Shown: positions 15,091 to 24,850, counted from the stretch's first letter. The stretch: DNA of 64,000 nt from Bacteroidota bacterium (GCA_018266395.1 JAFEAM010000027.1:1-64000); one strand, 5' to 3'. Numbers and translations are program-made. Notes: generated from the letters alone by a model not told the origin.

Positions 15091-16407
15091 ATGCAGGAAA
15101 CGTTCCAGTCTTTCATCGAGAAGCATGATCTTGCCTTCCGTCATGACCGTATCCTTTTGGCGGTCAGCGGAGGTGTAGACTCGATGGTCATGCTTCACCT
15201 TTTCCGCGAGGGAGGTTACCGGATAGCGGTAGCGCACTGCAACTTCCAGTTGCGGGGTGAGGCATCGGAAGGGGATGAGGCTTTTGTTTCCGCTTTCTGC
15301 AAAGAACATGGCATTACGTTTCACAGCAAGCGCTTTGATCCCAAGAACTATGCCAGAGAAAATGGCGTCTCCCTCCAGATGGCTGCACGCGATCTTCGCT
15401 ATGCATGGTTTGAAGAGTTGGCCTCCAAAGAAAAGTTTGCCTGCATTGCCACGGCCCATCACCTTAATGACAACTTGGAGACGTTGCTCCTCCGCATGAC
15501 CCATGGCGCTGGCCTGGATCAGCTGACCGGAATCCCGGTTCGTAACGACAGAATCATACGACCTCTGTTGTTTGCAACCAGGAACCAGATCGAGTCATTT
15601 GCGGCATCAAAGGGAATCAACTTCAGGAAGGACGCCAGCAATGATACTGTGGAATACAGCCGCAACTTCATCCGGCACAAGGTGGTGCCCCTGTTGAAAG
15701 AAATCAATCCTGGTCTGGAAACAACTACAGCTGACACACTTGCCAAGCTGGAGGGAGCCCATGAGCTGATGACGCGCGGGCTCGAGCAACTGAAAGATTC
15801 GATCCTGCGTCGTGAAGGGGACACCTGGTATATCGACAAGAACATCCTCTCTTTTCTGAAGAACCCCGCATTTGTATGCTATGAATGCCTCAAGCCACTC
15901 GGCTTCAACTGGGACCGTTGTGTACAGATGGCACAGGCGTTTGACGGCCAACCCGGAAGACAATTCTTTTCCGAGAGCCATCGGGCTGTAATCGACCGCG
16001 ACAGCATCATCGTGACCCGCAAGACCACCCTGCATGAAGAAATTCTCATCGAAGAAGGACAAGACAAGGCGGCTTTGGGAAATTTCAGGATCGAATTGAA
16101 GATCAAAGCGCCAAAGGTGACTTCAGATTCCAATGTCGCCCATCTCGACCTGACAAAAATCATCTTTCCTCTTTCCTGGAGGAAATGGCAGAAGGGGGAT
16201 TCATTTTTTCCTTTGGGAATGTCACACCCTAAGAAGATCAGCGACTTCCTTATCGATGAAAAAGTTCCGCTCAGCGCCAAGGATGATGTCACCGTTTTGT
16301 TATCCGGTGGTCAGGTGATTTGGGTGGTAGGTTACCGTATCGATGACCGGTATAAAGTGACGCCGGCAACCAGGAAGTCACTTGAGATTCGCTTTAATTA
16401 CAATTAA
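15091..16407 (+). CDS. tilS: tRNA(Ile) lysidine synthase TilS
   Basis: 438 residues. The PP-loop ATP-binding motif SGGVDSM is at residues 25-31 and the second conserved block HCNFQLRGEASEGDE follows. ATAHHLNDNLETLLLRMTHG (about 126-145) and RNFIRHKVVPLL complete the N-terminal catalytic domain; the C-terminal domain (about 360-435) contains PLGMSHPKKISDFLIDEKVP and the substrate-binding QVIWVVGYRIDDRYKV. The enzyme converts the wobble C34 of tRNA-Ile(CAU) to lysidine and is normally essential. Start at ATG 15091, directly after the TATTTTTG promoter box. Confidence 0.97.
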   Translation: MQETFQSFIEKHDLAFRHDRILLAVSGGVDSMVMLHLFREGGYRIAVAHCNFQLRGEASEGDEAFVSAFCKEHGITFHSKRFDPKNYARENGVSLQMAARDLRYAWFEELASKEKFACIATAHHLNDNLETLLLRMTHGAGLDQLTGIPVRNDRIIRPLLFATRNQIESFAASKGINFRKDASNDTVEYSRNFIRHKVVPLLKEINPGLETTTADTLAKLEGAHELMTRGLEQLKDSILRREGDTWYIDKNILSFLKNPAFVCYECLKPLGFNWDRCVQMAQAFDGQPGRQFFSESHRAVIDRDSIIVTRKTTLHEEILIEEGQDKAALGNFRIELKIKAPKVTSDSNVAHLDLTKIIFPLSWRKWQKGDSFFPLGMSHPKKISDFLIDEKVPLSAKDDVTVLLSGGQVIWVVGYRIDDRYKVTPATRKSLEIRFNYN

Positions 16408-16442
16408 AGCTGCCTTCTCTTTTTCTTTAGTATTGCCGGTGG

Positions 16443-16450
16443 TAATTTTG
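16443..16450 (+). promoter_or_regulatory. -7 promoter element for mdh
   Basis: TAATTTTG matches TAnnTTTG. The predicted transcript start near 16457 leaves an untranslated leader of about 80 bases before the mdh ATG, long for this window. Confidence 0.4.
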
Positions 16451-16537
16451 CCTTGTTCGCTGCTTTTCGTGAGACTGCACTGCGCAGCCGGAATCTGCGA
16501 AATACTTTATTATCACGTGTCCTAAATTTCTAACACC

Positions 16538-17470
16538 ATGAAAATCACTGTAGTCGGTGCCGGTAACGTCGGTGCAACTTGTGCTGATGTACTTGCTTAC
16601 CGCGAAATTGCCAATGAAATTGTATTGATCGACATCAAGGAGGGACTGGCAGAGGGCAAGAGCCTCGACATCTGGCAGAAGGCTCCCATCAACTTGTATG
16701 ACAGCCGTACCATCGGTTCCACCAACGATTATTCCCGCACAGCGAAGTCTGATGTGGTGGTGATTACCTCCGGTCTTCCCCGCAAGCCGGGCATGAGCCG
16801 CGATGACCTCATAGGCACCAACGCCGGCATCGTGAAGGGTGTAACCGAGAATATCGTCAAGCACTCACCAAACGCCATCGTTATCGTGGTCTCCAATCCA
16901 CTGGACGTGATGACCTACCAGGCACACATTACCAGCAAACTTCCCCGCACGAAAGTGATGGGTATGGCAGGTATCCTTGACACTGCACGCTACAGGGCAT
17001 TTCTCGCGGAAGCACTGAACGTATCCCCGAAGGACATTCAGGCCATGATTCTCGGCGGACATGGCGACACCATGGTGCCGCTTCCACGCTACACTACGGT
17101 GGCAGGTATTCCGGTGACTGAACTTATCGACAAACAAAAACTGGATGCGATCATCGAACGCACGAAAGTCGGCGGCGGCGAACTCGTGAAGCTCATGGGA
17201 ACCTCTGCCTGGTATGCACCCGGCTCAGCTGCTGCCCAGATGGTGGAATCGATCGTAAGAGATCAGCGTCGCGTACTTCCTGCATGCGTGCAGCTGGACG
17301 GAGAATATGGCATCAAGAACTGCTACCTCGGCGTACCGGTAATTTTGGGTAAGAACGGCGTGGAAAAGATCATCGAACTTGATCTCAACAGCGAAGAGAA
17401 GGCCCTTCTGGAAACGAGCCGCGTTCACGTGAAAGAAGTAATGGAAGTGCTGGATAAACTTGGAAAGTAA
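16538..17470 (+). CDS. mdh: Malate dehydrogenase
   Basis: 310 residues, of the LDH-like MDH class. The Rossmann dinucleotide motif GAGNVGATCADVLA is at residues 7-20, Asp34 after it (VLIDIKEGLAEG) selects NAD. Substrate Arg residues are in GLPRKPGMSRDDL (81 and 87 region), and the catalytic His in MILGGHGDTMVPLP (about 171-184) with Asp in the preceding region. It oxidises malate to oxaloacetate in the citric acid cycle in the cytoplasm. Monocistronic, with its own promoter and a terminator hairpin after the stop. Confidence 0.98.
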   Translation: MKITVVGAGNVGATCADVLAYREIANEIVLIDIKEGLAEGKSLDIWQKAPINLYDSRTIGSTNDYSRTAKSDVVVITSGLPRKPGMSRDDLIGTNAGIVKGVTENIVKHSPNAIVIVVSNPLDVMTYQAHITSKLPRTKVMGMAGILDTARYRAFLAEALNVSPKDIQAMILGGHGDTMVPLPRYTTVAGIPVTELIDKQKLDAIIERTKVGGGELVKLMGTSAWYAPGSAAAQMVESIVRDQRRVLPACVQLDGEYGIKNCYLGVPVILGKNGVEKIIELDLNSEEKALLETSRVHVKEVMEVLDKLGK

Positions 17471-17488
17471 TTAGTCTAAATAAATTGG

Positions 17489-17518
17489 AATGCCTGGCCT
17501 TCAAAGTCAGGCATTTTC
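17489..17518 (+). terminator. Terminator after mdh
   Basis: AATGCCTG (17489-17496) pairs with CAGGCATT (17508-17515), followed by TTCTTTT. It ends ten bases before the stop codon of the convergent methyltransferase gene. Confidence 0.65.
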
Positions 17519-17526
17519 TTTTGCAT

Positions 17527-18294
17527 TCATTTTGGTTTGGTGGCGATGTAGAGCACTTCGTTCACGGAAAGGCCGTACCGGTTGTTTGATGCGTACGACT
17601 TGCCAAAGTCTGATCCTTCTGCTAGCAATCCGCTGGATTGAATTCGCCGGACGTAGTCCTTGCCATACTTGCGGACGTGATCATCCTGCCCGAAAACTCT
17701 TTCCCTTTCGGACGGCAGTGTCACAGCAGGATCCTCGAACGTTACCTCCGGCACAGGATGAAAGAAAGGCACCTGCAGGATCGCCCATCCGCCCGGGCGC
17801 AATACCCTGTAGATTTCCCGCATCGCCTGTATGTCATCCTGAACATGCTCCAGCACATGATTGCACAACACTACATCAAAGCTGTTGTTGCCAAACGGCA
17901 TCTGATGAATGTCCATCTTCACTTTTGCCAAAGGAGATTCCAGATCGGCCGTCACATACCGTGCACCATGCTGCTTCCCGAAGCCAGGCATGAAGCATGC
18001 CTCAGGTGCAATGTGCAGCACGTCCATGGGGTGGTGAAAGAATTCAGTCTTCGCCTGCAGGTAAAGCCAGATGAGCCGATGGCGTTCCAGTGACTGGCAG
18101 TGGGGGCAGAGTGCATTCAGTCTTGGATTTACTCTTCCGTAAGGCAGGAAGGTGCGATAGTGATGCCGGCAGATGGGGCATTCAACTCCATTCCCCGCGT
18201 AAAATAGCCCCATGACCCGCAGACCTATCCCGCTCACCCTTTGCAAATATTTGCGCGGCACATATCTAATAAGCAGGGAAATCAGCTTTTTCAC
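17527..18294 (-). CDS. SAM-dependent methyltransferase with zinc-ribbon-like N terminus
   Basis: 255 residues from GTG 18294 (MKKLISLLIRYVPRKYLQ). The frame is open further upstream, but a TATCTTTG promoter box (complement of 18300-18307) lies just six bases before this GTG and the upstream part would overlap the divergent sigma gene region. Residues 38-70 hold CPICRHHY and CPHCQ, a likely zinc knuckle. The class I methyltransferase fold follows: LHIAPEACF, DIHQMPFGNNSFDVVLCNHVLEHV and YRVLRPGGWAILQVPF. The methyl acceptor is unknown; relatives are found in polysaccharide or secondary-metabolite clusters, but none is linked here. Confidence 0.85.
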   Translation of the reverse strand: MKKLISLLIRYVPRKYLQRVSGIGLRVMGLFYAGNGVECPICRHHYRTFLPYGRVNPRLNALCPHCQSLERHRLIWLYLQAKTEFFHHPMDVLHIAPEACFMPGFGKQHGARYVTADLESPLAKVKMDIHQMPFGNNSFDVVLCNHVLEHVQDDIQAMREIYRVLRPGGWAILQVPFFHPVPEVTFEDPAVTLPSERERVFGQDDHVRKYGKDYVRRIQSSGLLAEGSDFGKSYASNNRYGLSVNEVLYIATKPK

Positions 18295-18443
18295 GGCCGC
18301 AAAGATATAGTTTGGACTGAAACCAGGCCCGGACCATGAAAAGGGCGGTATTATTCTAAAACTTTTTGACCAGCATAGGCATCTTAGCCGTAGAACTTCC
18401 AGAGATCGCTCAAACTGTGAATCCAACCTATTCCGGAAAGGCC

Positions 18444-19043
18444 ATGATGCATACCGATGACCTCATCGCGCGGGCACGCGAAGGGGACCACCATGCCCAG
18501 GGAAGGCTGATGCAGATTTGGTATAAGAGGATTTACAACTTCAGCTATAGGTTTTTTTATGACCATGACCAGGCCATGGAGGTGGCACAGAAGACCTTCA
18601 TCGCCATGCACCGCAACATCAGCCTGTTGCAGGAGATCACGAGGTTCCGCTCCTGGCTGTATACCATCGCGGTAAATTGTTGCCGCGAAGAATTGAGGAG
18701 ACGAAAGTCCTCGCGTGCAGTTTCTCTGCATGAATTCCGGCCGGGGGAAGGAGAGGAAAGTTACCGGTGGGAGGCTTCTGCGGACCGGTCGCAGGACCCC
18801 GAGCGAAAATTCAGGCAGGGTGAACTTGCTGACCTGTTGCAATCCTGCCTGATGGAACTGAGCGACGAACAAAGGGAGGTGCTGATCATGAAGGAGTACG
18901 AAGGACTGAAGTTCAGGGAGATTGCTGAAGCCCTTTCGTTGTCGGAAAACACGGTCAAGTCCAGGATGTACTATGGACTGGAAGCCATGAAGAGAATAAT
19001 GGAAAGCAGAAAGATCACCAAAGAAACGATCGGTTATGAATAA
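18444..19043 (+). CDS. ECF-type RNA polymerase sigma factor
   Basis: 199 residues from ATG 18444 (an ATG three bases later is equally possible). Region 2: RLMQIWYKRIYNFSYRFFYDHDQAMEVAQKTFIAMHRNI and FRSWLYTIAVNCCREELRRRK. Region 4 is a helix-turn-helix in the last 50 residues (QREVLIMKEYEGLKFREIAEALSLSENTVKSRMYYGLEAMKR). It shares the DNA-binding layout of the sigma factor at 4611-5165 but is a distinct paralogue. It overlaps the next gene by eight bases and heads a three-gene operon. Confidence 0.92.
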   Translation: MMHTDDLIARAREGDHHAQGRLMQIWYKRIYNFSYRFFYDHDQAMEVAQKTFIAMHRNISLLQEITRFRSWLYTIAVNCCREELRRRKSSRAVSLHEFRPGEGEESYRWEASADRSQDPERKFRQGELADLLQSCLMELSDEQREVLIMKEYEGLKFREIAEALSLSENTVKSRMYYGLEAMKRIMESRKITKETIGYE

Positions 19044-19875
19044 CCATATGAAACCAGATGAGGCCATGCTGATCGCCTACTGTTACGGCGAGATAGATGA
19101 CGCTGACCGCAGCATGGTGGAGGCTTATCTCGCAGCACACCCGGAAGAAATGCGTCGCCTTGAATCCTGGGGCTTTGTCAGAAAAGCGATGTCACGCATC
19201 GAAGACGAGGAAGTGATCGCACCGCCCATTATTGTGGGACAGGTTGACAAACCCATCTGGAAGGAGCGTTACTTCCGCATGACTGCAGGGATTGCTGCGG
19301 CATTCCTGTTGGTTATGATAGCTGCACGTTTGATGGGACTTGGTGTCGGATATTCTTCCGGTGAATTGCGGATTGGCTTTCAGCTGAGAGAAAAACCAAT
19401 GGAGGAGAACAGGCTCACAGAGCAGCAAGTGGATCAGATGATAAAGAACTCCCTTGCGGCTAATAATGAGGAACTCCAAAGCTCGTGGTCGAAGGAGCGG
19501 ATGGTGCTGGAAAGATCCGTGAAGCAGAACATGAACCAGAGCTCGGAAAAAATGGATCGCCTGCTGAAGACAGCTTCTTTGGCCAATGATGAGGAAGTGA
19601 AAAAGTTCGTCGGTCAGATGCAGCGGGAGAACATGAAGCTGATGAAGGACTATCTGCAACTCTCCTCAGCCGGTCAGAAGCAATACATTGAAGGTTTGCT
19701 GGTTGATTTTTCCAAGTATCTCCAGGAACAGCGCAAGCAGGATCTGGAACTGCTTCAGACCAGGATGGCCAGCATGGAACAGAATACGGATCAGATCAAG
19801 CAGGAGACGGAGCAGATATTAACAAGCCTGATCTCAAGTAATGGAACGAGTAATCAATTAAAGAAAAGCAATTAA
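19036..19875 (+). CDS. Putative anti-sigma factor with coiled-coil periplasmic part
   Basis: 279 residues. Residues 6-45 (KPDEAMLIAYCYGEIDDADRSMVEAYLAAHPE written in two helices) look like a zinc-less anti-sigma N-terminal domain. One membrane segment is at about 80-100 (AGIAAAFLLVMIAARLMGLG). The remaining 170 residues are Gln/Glu/Lys-rich and predicted coiled coil (LTEQQVDQMIKNSLAANNEEL), probably periplasmic. Overlap with the ECF gene and the layout suggest a membrane-bound partner of that sigma factor. No family assignment beyond this. Confidence 0.75.
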   Translation: MNNHMKPDEAMLIAYCYGEIDDADRSMVEAYLAAHPEEMRRLESWGFVRKAMSRIEDEEVIAPPIIVGQVDKPIWKERYFRMTAGIAAAFLLVMIAARLMGLGVGYSSGELRIGFQLREKPMEENRLTEQQVDQMIKNSLAANNEELQSSWSKERMVLERSVKQNMNQSSEKMDRLLKTASLANDEEVKKFVGQMQRENMKLMKDYLQLSSAGQKQYIEGLLVDFSKYLQEQRKQDLELLQTRMASMEQNTDQIKQETEQILTSLISSNGTSNQLKKSN

Positions 19876-19887
19876 GAGGAGACGGTT

Positions 19888-21069
19888 ATGAAAAGGATAA
19901 TGAATCGGATAATGATCTTGTTGTGTATGGCAACAAGTGTGGCATATGCTCAGAACAAATCAGAGGACCAGCGCATGGAGCAGGATATGGAAGTGGCAGA
20001 AAATATTCTCAGCACACTGCTTCGGCAGCAATACCAACGACGCAACTTCTTCCCGGTATCAGTGGAAAGCAGTTATACTCAAGGATATGGGGTGACCTTC
20101 AGGGTGCCTATCGGTGGCCCTTTCAATGGCTTCATGATCATCGATGATGGTCCCACAACAGTCAATGTTTCCCCTGATGGAGTCACATACAGTTGGTCAA
20201 GATCCAGTTCTGATGAAATGAAGATTGCGGATCGCGAAGTGCTCCGGGAGAAGAGGCGCATGGGTGAACCTGTGAAGGCAGGAGCGGAAGAGAATGACAG
20301 CACTTCAGCAGCGAACTATGAAAGGTTTATGAAAGTGGCCAAGGACTTCCTGGCGGACTACAGCGACGTGCTGAGTCAGCTGAAGCCGGAAGAACATATT
20401 GTGGTTACCAATAAATCCGGAAGCGGATTTGGGGATGATATGGTATTTTCCTTTGGCGGCATAAGATCGCCGCGACGGTTGATTTCAGTTGAAGCGGTTC
20501 GGGCGGATGTATCGGCACTCCGTCAGGGCAAAATGACAAGAGAACAGTTTTTGGCGAAACTCAAGATTGTCAATGCAGAATCTGCAGAATCTCTTGATCC
20601 GGACCTGGAAGTATTTTCCAGTATGCTGAACAGGCTTTACCGCGAAGATCTTTCAAAGACCTACTTTGCCAATCATGTTACTTATGAGCGCATGAAGAAT
20701 TACGGCGTGATCTACTACATGTCTGTTTACTCCAGCAACGAAGTGGATGAAAGCTATTTTGACCTGCCGACCGTCAACATGCGGCATGTGAATCAGAAGG
20801 AGCGCGATGCCAAAGTGAAGGAACTTTATCCCAGGTTTGAGTCGGATTTGAAAGCGAATCTTGTTGATTATGGCCGAACGCTGAAGTCGCTGGGACCGGA
20901 TGAGCTGATTGTAGTCAATACCAAACTTACCAAGTGTGTGGACTGCGGCATTCCGGCAGCAATAGAAGTTTCGGTTAAGGGCTCCGTGTTAAACGACTAC
21001 AGTGCAGGCAAGATCACTCGCGAGGTCGCCTTGTCGAAGGTAAATGTCAAGAAGATGGGGCAACAATAA
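19888..21069 (+). CDS. Secreted protein of unknown function in the sigma-factor operon
   Basis: 393 residues with a signal peptide (MKRIMNRIMILLCMATSVAYAQ). It begins 12 bases after the anti-sigma gene and is the third gene of the operon. The mature protein shows two related segments, LADYSDVLSQLKPEEHIVV (about 150-175) and LVDYGRTLKSLGPDELIVVNT (about 325-345), suggesting an internal duplication. A CVDC motif is near residue 350. I do not recognise the family. Being co-transcribed, it may be the envelope output or sensor of the sigma/anti-sigma switch. Confidence 0.75.
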   Translation: MKRIMNRIMILLCMATSVAYAQNKSEDQRMEQDMEVAENILSTLLRQQYQRRNFFPVSVESSYTQGYGVTFRVPIGGPFNGFMIIDDGPTTVNVSPDGVTYSWSRSSSDEMKIADREVLREKRRMGEPVKAGAEENDSTSAANYERFMKVAKDFLADYSDVLSQLKPEEHIVVTNKSGSGFGDDMVFSFGGIRSPRRLISVEAVRADVSALRQGKMTREQFLAKLKIVNAESAESLDPDLEVFSSMLNRLYREDLSKTYFANHVTYERMKNYGVIYYMSVYSSNEVDESYFDLPTVNMRHVNQKERDAKVKELYPRFESDLKANLVDYGRTLKSLGPDELIVVNTKLTKCVDCGIPAAIEVSVKGSVLNDYSAGKITREVALSKVNVKKMGQQ

Positions 21070-21074
21070 ACCGG

Positions 21075-22415
21075 CTAAATCCCGGTGTAGTTATGCGGCG
21101 TGATGGCGAGCAATCGCTTCCGCAGGTCTTCTGAAATTTTTAAAGACTGAACAAAGGCCTCCATGGAGGCTTTTGTTATTTTCTCATTCCTGCGGGTAAG
21201 CTCTTTGAGTGCTTCGTAAGGATTGGGATAGCCTTCCTTGCGGAGGATGGTTTGGATGGCTTCTGCCACCACTGCCCAATTCTCTTCCAGGTCTGCGTTG
21301 ATCGCATCCCGGTTCAGTTCAAGTTTCCCGATTCCCTTTTCAATGGAATGCAGGGCCAGCCAACTGTGTGCAAATGGTACGCCGATGTTTCGCAGAACAG
21401 TCGAGTCCGTAAGGTCCCGCTGAAGTCTTGAGATGGGAAGTTTCGCCGACAGGTGTTCACACAGGGCATTCGCGAGGCCCAGATTGCCTTCTGCATTTTC
21501 AAAATCGATGGGGTTCACTTTATGTGGCATGGCGGATGAACCTACTTCGCCGCTTTTGATTTTCTGTTTGAAGTAACCCATCGAAATGTATTGCCAGACG
21601 TCGCGGCAATAATCGATCAGGATGGTGTTGATCCGCTTGACGCCGTCCAGTTGGGCTGCAAGATTGTCGTAGTGCTCAATCTGTGTGGTGGGATTGCTAC
21701 GCGTGAGTCCCAACGATTGTGATAAAAAGCGGTCGGCGAATGCATTCCAGTCTGTTTCAGGGTAAGCCACATGATGTGCATTGAAATTGCCCGTGGCTCC
21801 TCCAAATTTTGCCGAATGGGGAATGCTCCTCAGTAGCTCAAGCTGCTGCCTGATCCTGGCAGAGAAGACAGCCATTTCTTTCCCCAATCGTGTGGGTGAT
21901 GCGGGCTGTCCATGGGTTCGCGCCAGCATAGGAACATCTTTCCATTGGCCGGCCTGGTTGTCCAGCATGGCTACGATTTTCACGATCAGAGGCAGGAAAT
22001 GCCCCTCCATGAATTCTCTCAACAACAGGGGGATGGCTGTATTGTTAATATCCTGTGAAGTTAGCCCGAAATGGATGAACTCCTTGTACTGACCAAGTTG
22101 GTGCTGGTCAAACAATTGCTTCAGGTAGTACTCCACGGCCTTCACATCATGGTTGGTCGTTTTCTCGATCACCTTGATCGCTTCAGCCTCCTGGGTTCCG
22201 AAATTTTGATAAAACGAGTGAAGGAGCGTTTCCTTCCCGGCAGGGAAATTCATTCCGGTTACCCCTGAATGAGCCAATGCAACGAAATACTCCACTTCCA
22301 CACGCACGCGGTACCGCATCAGCGCATACTCTGAAAAGAATTCGGATAGGGGGGCTGTGGTCTGAAAGTAACGGCCGTCAATCGGAGATATGGCCGTGAG
22401 AGCGTGTAGTTGCAC
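21075..22415 (-). CDS. purB: Adenylosuccinate lyase
   Basis: 446 residues. It starts at GTG 22415 (MQLHALTAISPIDGRY, the normal PurB N terminus); no upstream ATG fits. The fumarase/aspartase-superfamily signature GSSAMPHKVNPIDFENAEGN contains the catalytic Ser in the flexible loop near residue 295, and LARTHGQPASPTRLG carries the general-acid His. The enzyme acts twice in purine synthesis, releasing fumarate from SAICAR and from adenylosuccinate. The gene is monocistronic and converges on the sigma-factor operon with only five bases between stop codons. Confidence 0.97.
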   Translation of the reverse strand: MQLHALTAISPIDGRYFQTTAPLSEFFSEYALMRYRVRVEVEYFVALAHSGVTGMNFPAGKETLLHSFYQNFGTQEAEAIKVIEKTTNHDVKAVEYYLKQLFDQHQLGQYKEFIHFGLTSQDINNTAIPLLLREFMEGHFLPLIVKIVAMLDNQAGQWKDVPMLARTHGQPASPTRLGKEMAVFSARIRQQLELLRSIPHSAKFGGATGNFNAHHVAYPETDWNAFADRFLSQSLGLTRSNPTTQIEHYDNLAAQLDGVKRINTILIDYCRDVWQYISMGYFKQKIKSGEVGSSAMPHKVNPIDFENAEGNLGLANALCEHLSAKLPISRLQRDLTDSTVLRNIGVPFAHSWLALHSIEKGIGKLELNRDAINADLEENWAVVAEAIQTILRKEGYPNPYEALKELTRRNEKITKASMEAFVQSLKISEDLRKRLLAITPHNYTGI

Positions 22416-22528
22416 GACACCTTTGTTAAGCCATAAAAATAATTCTTTTTAACCAATTGGGGGGATTTCCGTTCATCCGAAAAGTTGAAGTAAATCCAAA
22501 GGCAATAATTTATTTTGTGCCCACTTTT

Positions 22529-24817
22529 ATGATGACACCCCGGCGACTGGCTTTTCTCTTTCTTTTGTTCTTGCCGGTCGCCCTGGTCATGGGCCAGAAG
22601 AATCTGCCTGGCAAGCAACTCCCCATCAGGAAAGCAAAGCATCCCATCATCCTCGACGGCAAACTTGACGAACAGGACTGGAAGGATGCCGACGTTGCAG
22701 GTAACTTCTTCCTGAACTATCCCGTAGATACAGCGCTCGCGCCATTCCAGACGGAAGCCAGGATCACATTTGACGATAAGGCAGTTTATATATCGTATGT
22801 CTGCTATGACGATCATACCCCCAATGTGGTTCAGTCACTGCGCAGGGACTTTGATTTCGGCAGCAACGACAACATGAGTGTGTTCATTGGACCATACAAT
22901 GACGGCATAAACGGATTCTACTTCTCCATCACGCCCCTGGGAGTCCAGCATGAGGGAACCATCGCAGCCGGCGGGGCCGACCCGCAAGGAAGCTTCAACC
23001 AGGTGTGGGACAACAAGTGGTACTCAAAGGTTCAACGATATGACAAGTTCTGGATTGCCGAGTTGATGATCCCGTTCAAGAGCTTTCGATTCAAGGCAGG
23101 TGTACCTGAATGGAACATCACCTTTCTGCGCTATGACCTCAAGCGTAATCAGTTTTCCAGCTGGATTGCCACCCCCATACAGTACGTCCCGGCGTCTTTC
23201 GCCTATTCAGGTAAATTGGTGTGGACAGATCCTCCGCCTCACCGCACGATGAACATTTCGCTCATCCCATACTTGGCCGGTGGAACAGCCAAAGACAATG
23301 AGACAAGTCCTGTCACCAAGACAGAAGACCTGCAGGCGGGGTTTGATGCGAAGATAGGCGTCACACAGTCGCTTAACCTGGATCTCACGGTTAATCCCGA
23401 TTTCTCCCAGGTGGAGGTGGACCGCCAGGTGATCAACCTCACCAGATTTGAATTTCAGTTCCCGGAACGACGGCAGTTTTTCCTCGAAAACAATGACCTC
23501 TTTGAACGCATGGGCTGGCCCGATGCCAGACCCTTCTTCTCACGCAGGATTGGTTTGGCCCGTGACAGCACCGGTGTGCTCAGAAGAGTGCCTATTGAAT
23601 ACGGAGCTCGTTTGAGCGGTTCACTTTCCAAGAAATGGCGACTCAGCATGCTGAACATGCAGACCAAGGAGAAACTGGACCTGGGTCTGCCGTCGCAAAA
23701 CTTTACAGTGGCGGCCTTGCAGTATAATTTCTGGAAGCAATCAAACATCCAGTTTTCCTTCGTCAACAAACAGTCGCTGGGGGTCAATCATGGTGATTCG
23801 CTGAAGTATTTCAGCAAGGACATGTGGAAAACAAGGACATATGGACCTGACACCGTGACAAAGTATCTCAACACTTACAATCGTGTCGCCACCGTCGACA
23901 TCGAGACGCGAAACCCAAGCAACAGCTGGTACAGCAGTCTATATTACACACACTCTTTCGACGACTTCAGCAAGGACAACCAGGAATCTGGTGGCGGCTT
24001 TGTCCAGCACACCAAACGCAATTACCAGCTATTTGGCGGGCATATCTTCGTTCAAAAAAACTATGTGGCCGAAGCTGGCTTTGTTCCCAGCAAGGGTGTC
24101 TATCCCGGATTTGGCAACACCTTCCTCGGAGCAACAGGTACCGTCTATCCCAAGGGAAGCGGACTGGTTAACATGGGACCCACGCTTCAGCTTACTGTCA
24201 ACAACATTCCCAATGGCACCATTACCGATAAGCAGGTGCAGGCAGGGTATAGTTTCAATTTTCTTAACACTGCTACGCTGTCACTTAACTACTTCTATAC
24301 CTATCAGAAGATGACCAATGACTTCAACCCTATCGACGACAGCAAATATGAAAATTACCTGGTAGGGGAACAGTACAACTGGAACCGCTATGGCTTCCTG
24401 TTTCAATCGGACCAGCGAAAGTTGTTCAAGTACACGCTAGGCATGACGAATGGTGGCTTCTACAATGGTACCAATCTCAACCTCAACGGTGAGGTAAACC
24501 TGCGCTATCAACCTTATGGAAGTGTTTCAATCCGGTTTGATTACAACGATCTCAAACTGCCGGACAACTACGGCAGCCAGAAGCTGTTTGTGGTCAGCCC
24601 GAGGTTTGACCTCACTTTCACCGACAAGATCTTCCTGACCACTTTTCTGCAGTACAATACGTATATCGACAACGTGAACCTCAATGCGAGGTTTCAATGG
24701 CGCTACAAGCCTGCCAGTGACTTCTTTATTGTCTACACCGAAAATTATCTTCCCGCCACGTTTGCCAGCAAAAATCACTCGCTGGTCTTCAAGTTCACCT
24801 ACTGGCTTAATATTTAG
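22529..24817 (+). CDS. DUF5916 outer-membrane protein with CBM9-like domain
   Basis: 762 residues from ATG 22529, followed by a signal peptide (MMTPRRLAFLFLLFLPVALVMGQ). Residues about 35-230 match a carbohydrate-binding family 9-like fold (HPIILDGKLDEQDWKDADVAG, ARITFDDKAVYISYVCYDD). The rest is the DUF5916 region, with NLDLTVNPDFSQVEVD and FPERRQFFLENNDLF, both conserved in the family, and many alternating hydrophobic strands ending in FTYWLNI, like an outer-membrane beta barrel with a terminal aromatic. The function of the family is unsettled; a role with carbohydrate at the cell surface is possible. Single gene, divergent from purB. Confidence 0.88.
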   Translation: MMTPRRLAFLFLLFLPVALVMGQKNLPGKQLPIRKAKHPIILDGKLDEQDWKDADVAGNFFLNYPVDTALAPFQTEARITFDDKAVYISYVCYDDHTPNVVQSLRRDFDFGSNDNMSVFIGPYNDGINGFYFSITPLGVQHEGTIAAGGADPQGSFNQVWDNKWYSKVQRYDKFWIAELMIPFKSFRFKAGVPEWNITFLRYDLKRNQFSSWIATPIQYVPASFAYSGKLVWTDPPPHRTMNISLIPYLAGGTAKDNETSPVTKTEDLQAGFDAKIGVTQSLNLDLTVNPDFSQVEVDRQVINLTRFEFQFPERRQFFLENNDLFERMGWPDARPFFSRRIGLARDSTGVLRRVPIEYGARLSGSLSKKWRLSMLNMQTKEKLDLGLPSQNFTVAALQYNFWKQSNIQFSFVNKQSLGVNHGDSLKYFSKDMWKTRTYGPDTVTKYLNTYNRVATVDIETRNPSNSWYSSLYYTHSFDDFSKDNQESGGGFVQHTKRNYQLFGGHIFVQKNYVAEAGFVPSKGVYPGFGNTFLGATGTVYPKGSGLVNMGPTLQLTVNNIPNGTITDKQVQAGYSFNFLNTATLSLNYFYTYQKMTNDFNPIDDSKYENYLVGEQYNWNRYGFLFQSDQRKLFKYTLGMTNGGFYNGTNLNLNGEVNLRYQPYGSVSIRFDYNDLKLPDNYGSQKLFVVSPRFDLTFTDKIFLTTFLQYNTYIDNVNLNARFQWRYKPASDFFIVYTENYLPATFASKNHSLVFKFTYWLNI

Positions 24818-24819
24818 AG

Positions 24820-24850
24820 TTTGAGGTACGGCCGCGGCCCCCTACCTTTG
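24820..24850 (+). promoter_or_regulatory. Promoter with both Bacteroidota boxes, for the ferredoxin reductase gene
   Basis: TTTG at 24820-24823 and TACCTTTG at 24843-24850 are 19 bases apart, exactly the spacing of the Bacteroidota -33/-7 promoter. The predicted start near 24857 leaves a leader of about 14 bases before ATG 24871. Confidence 0.7.
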
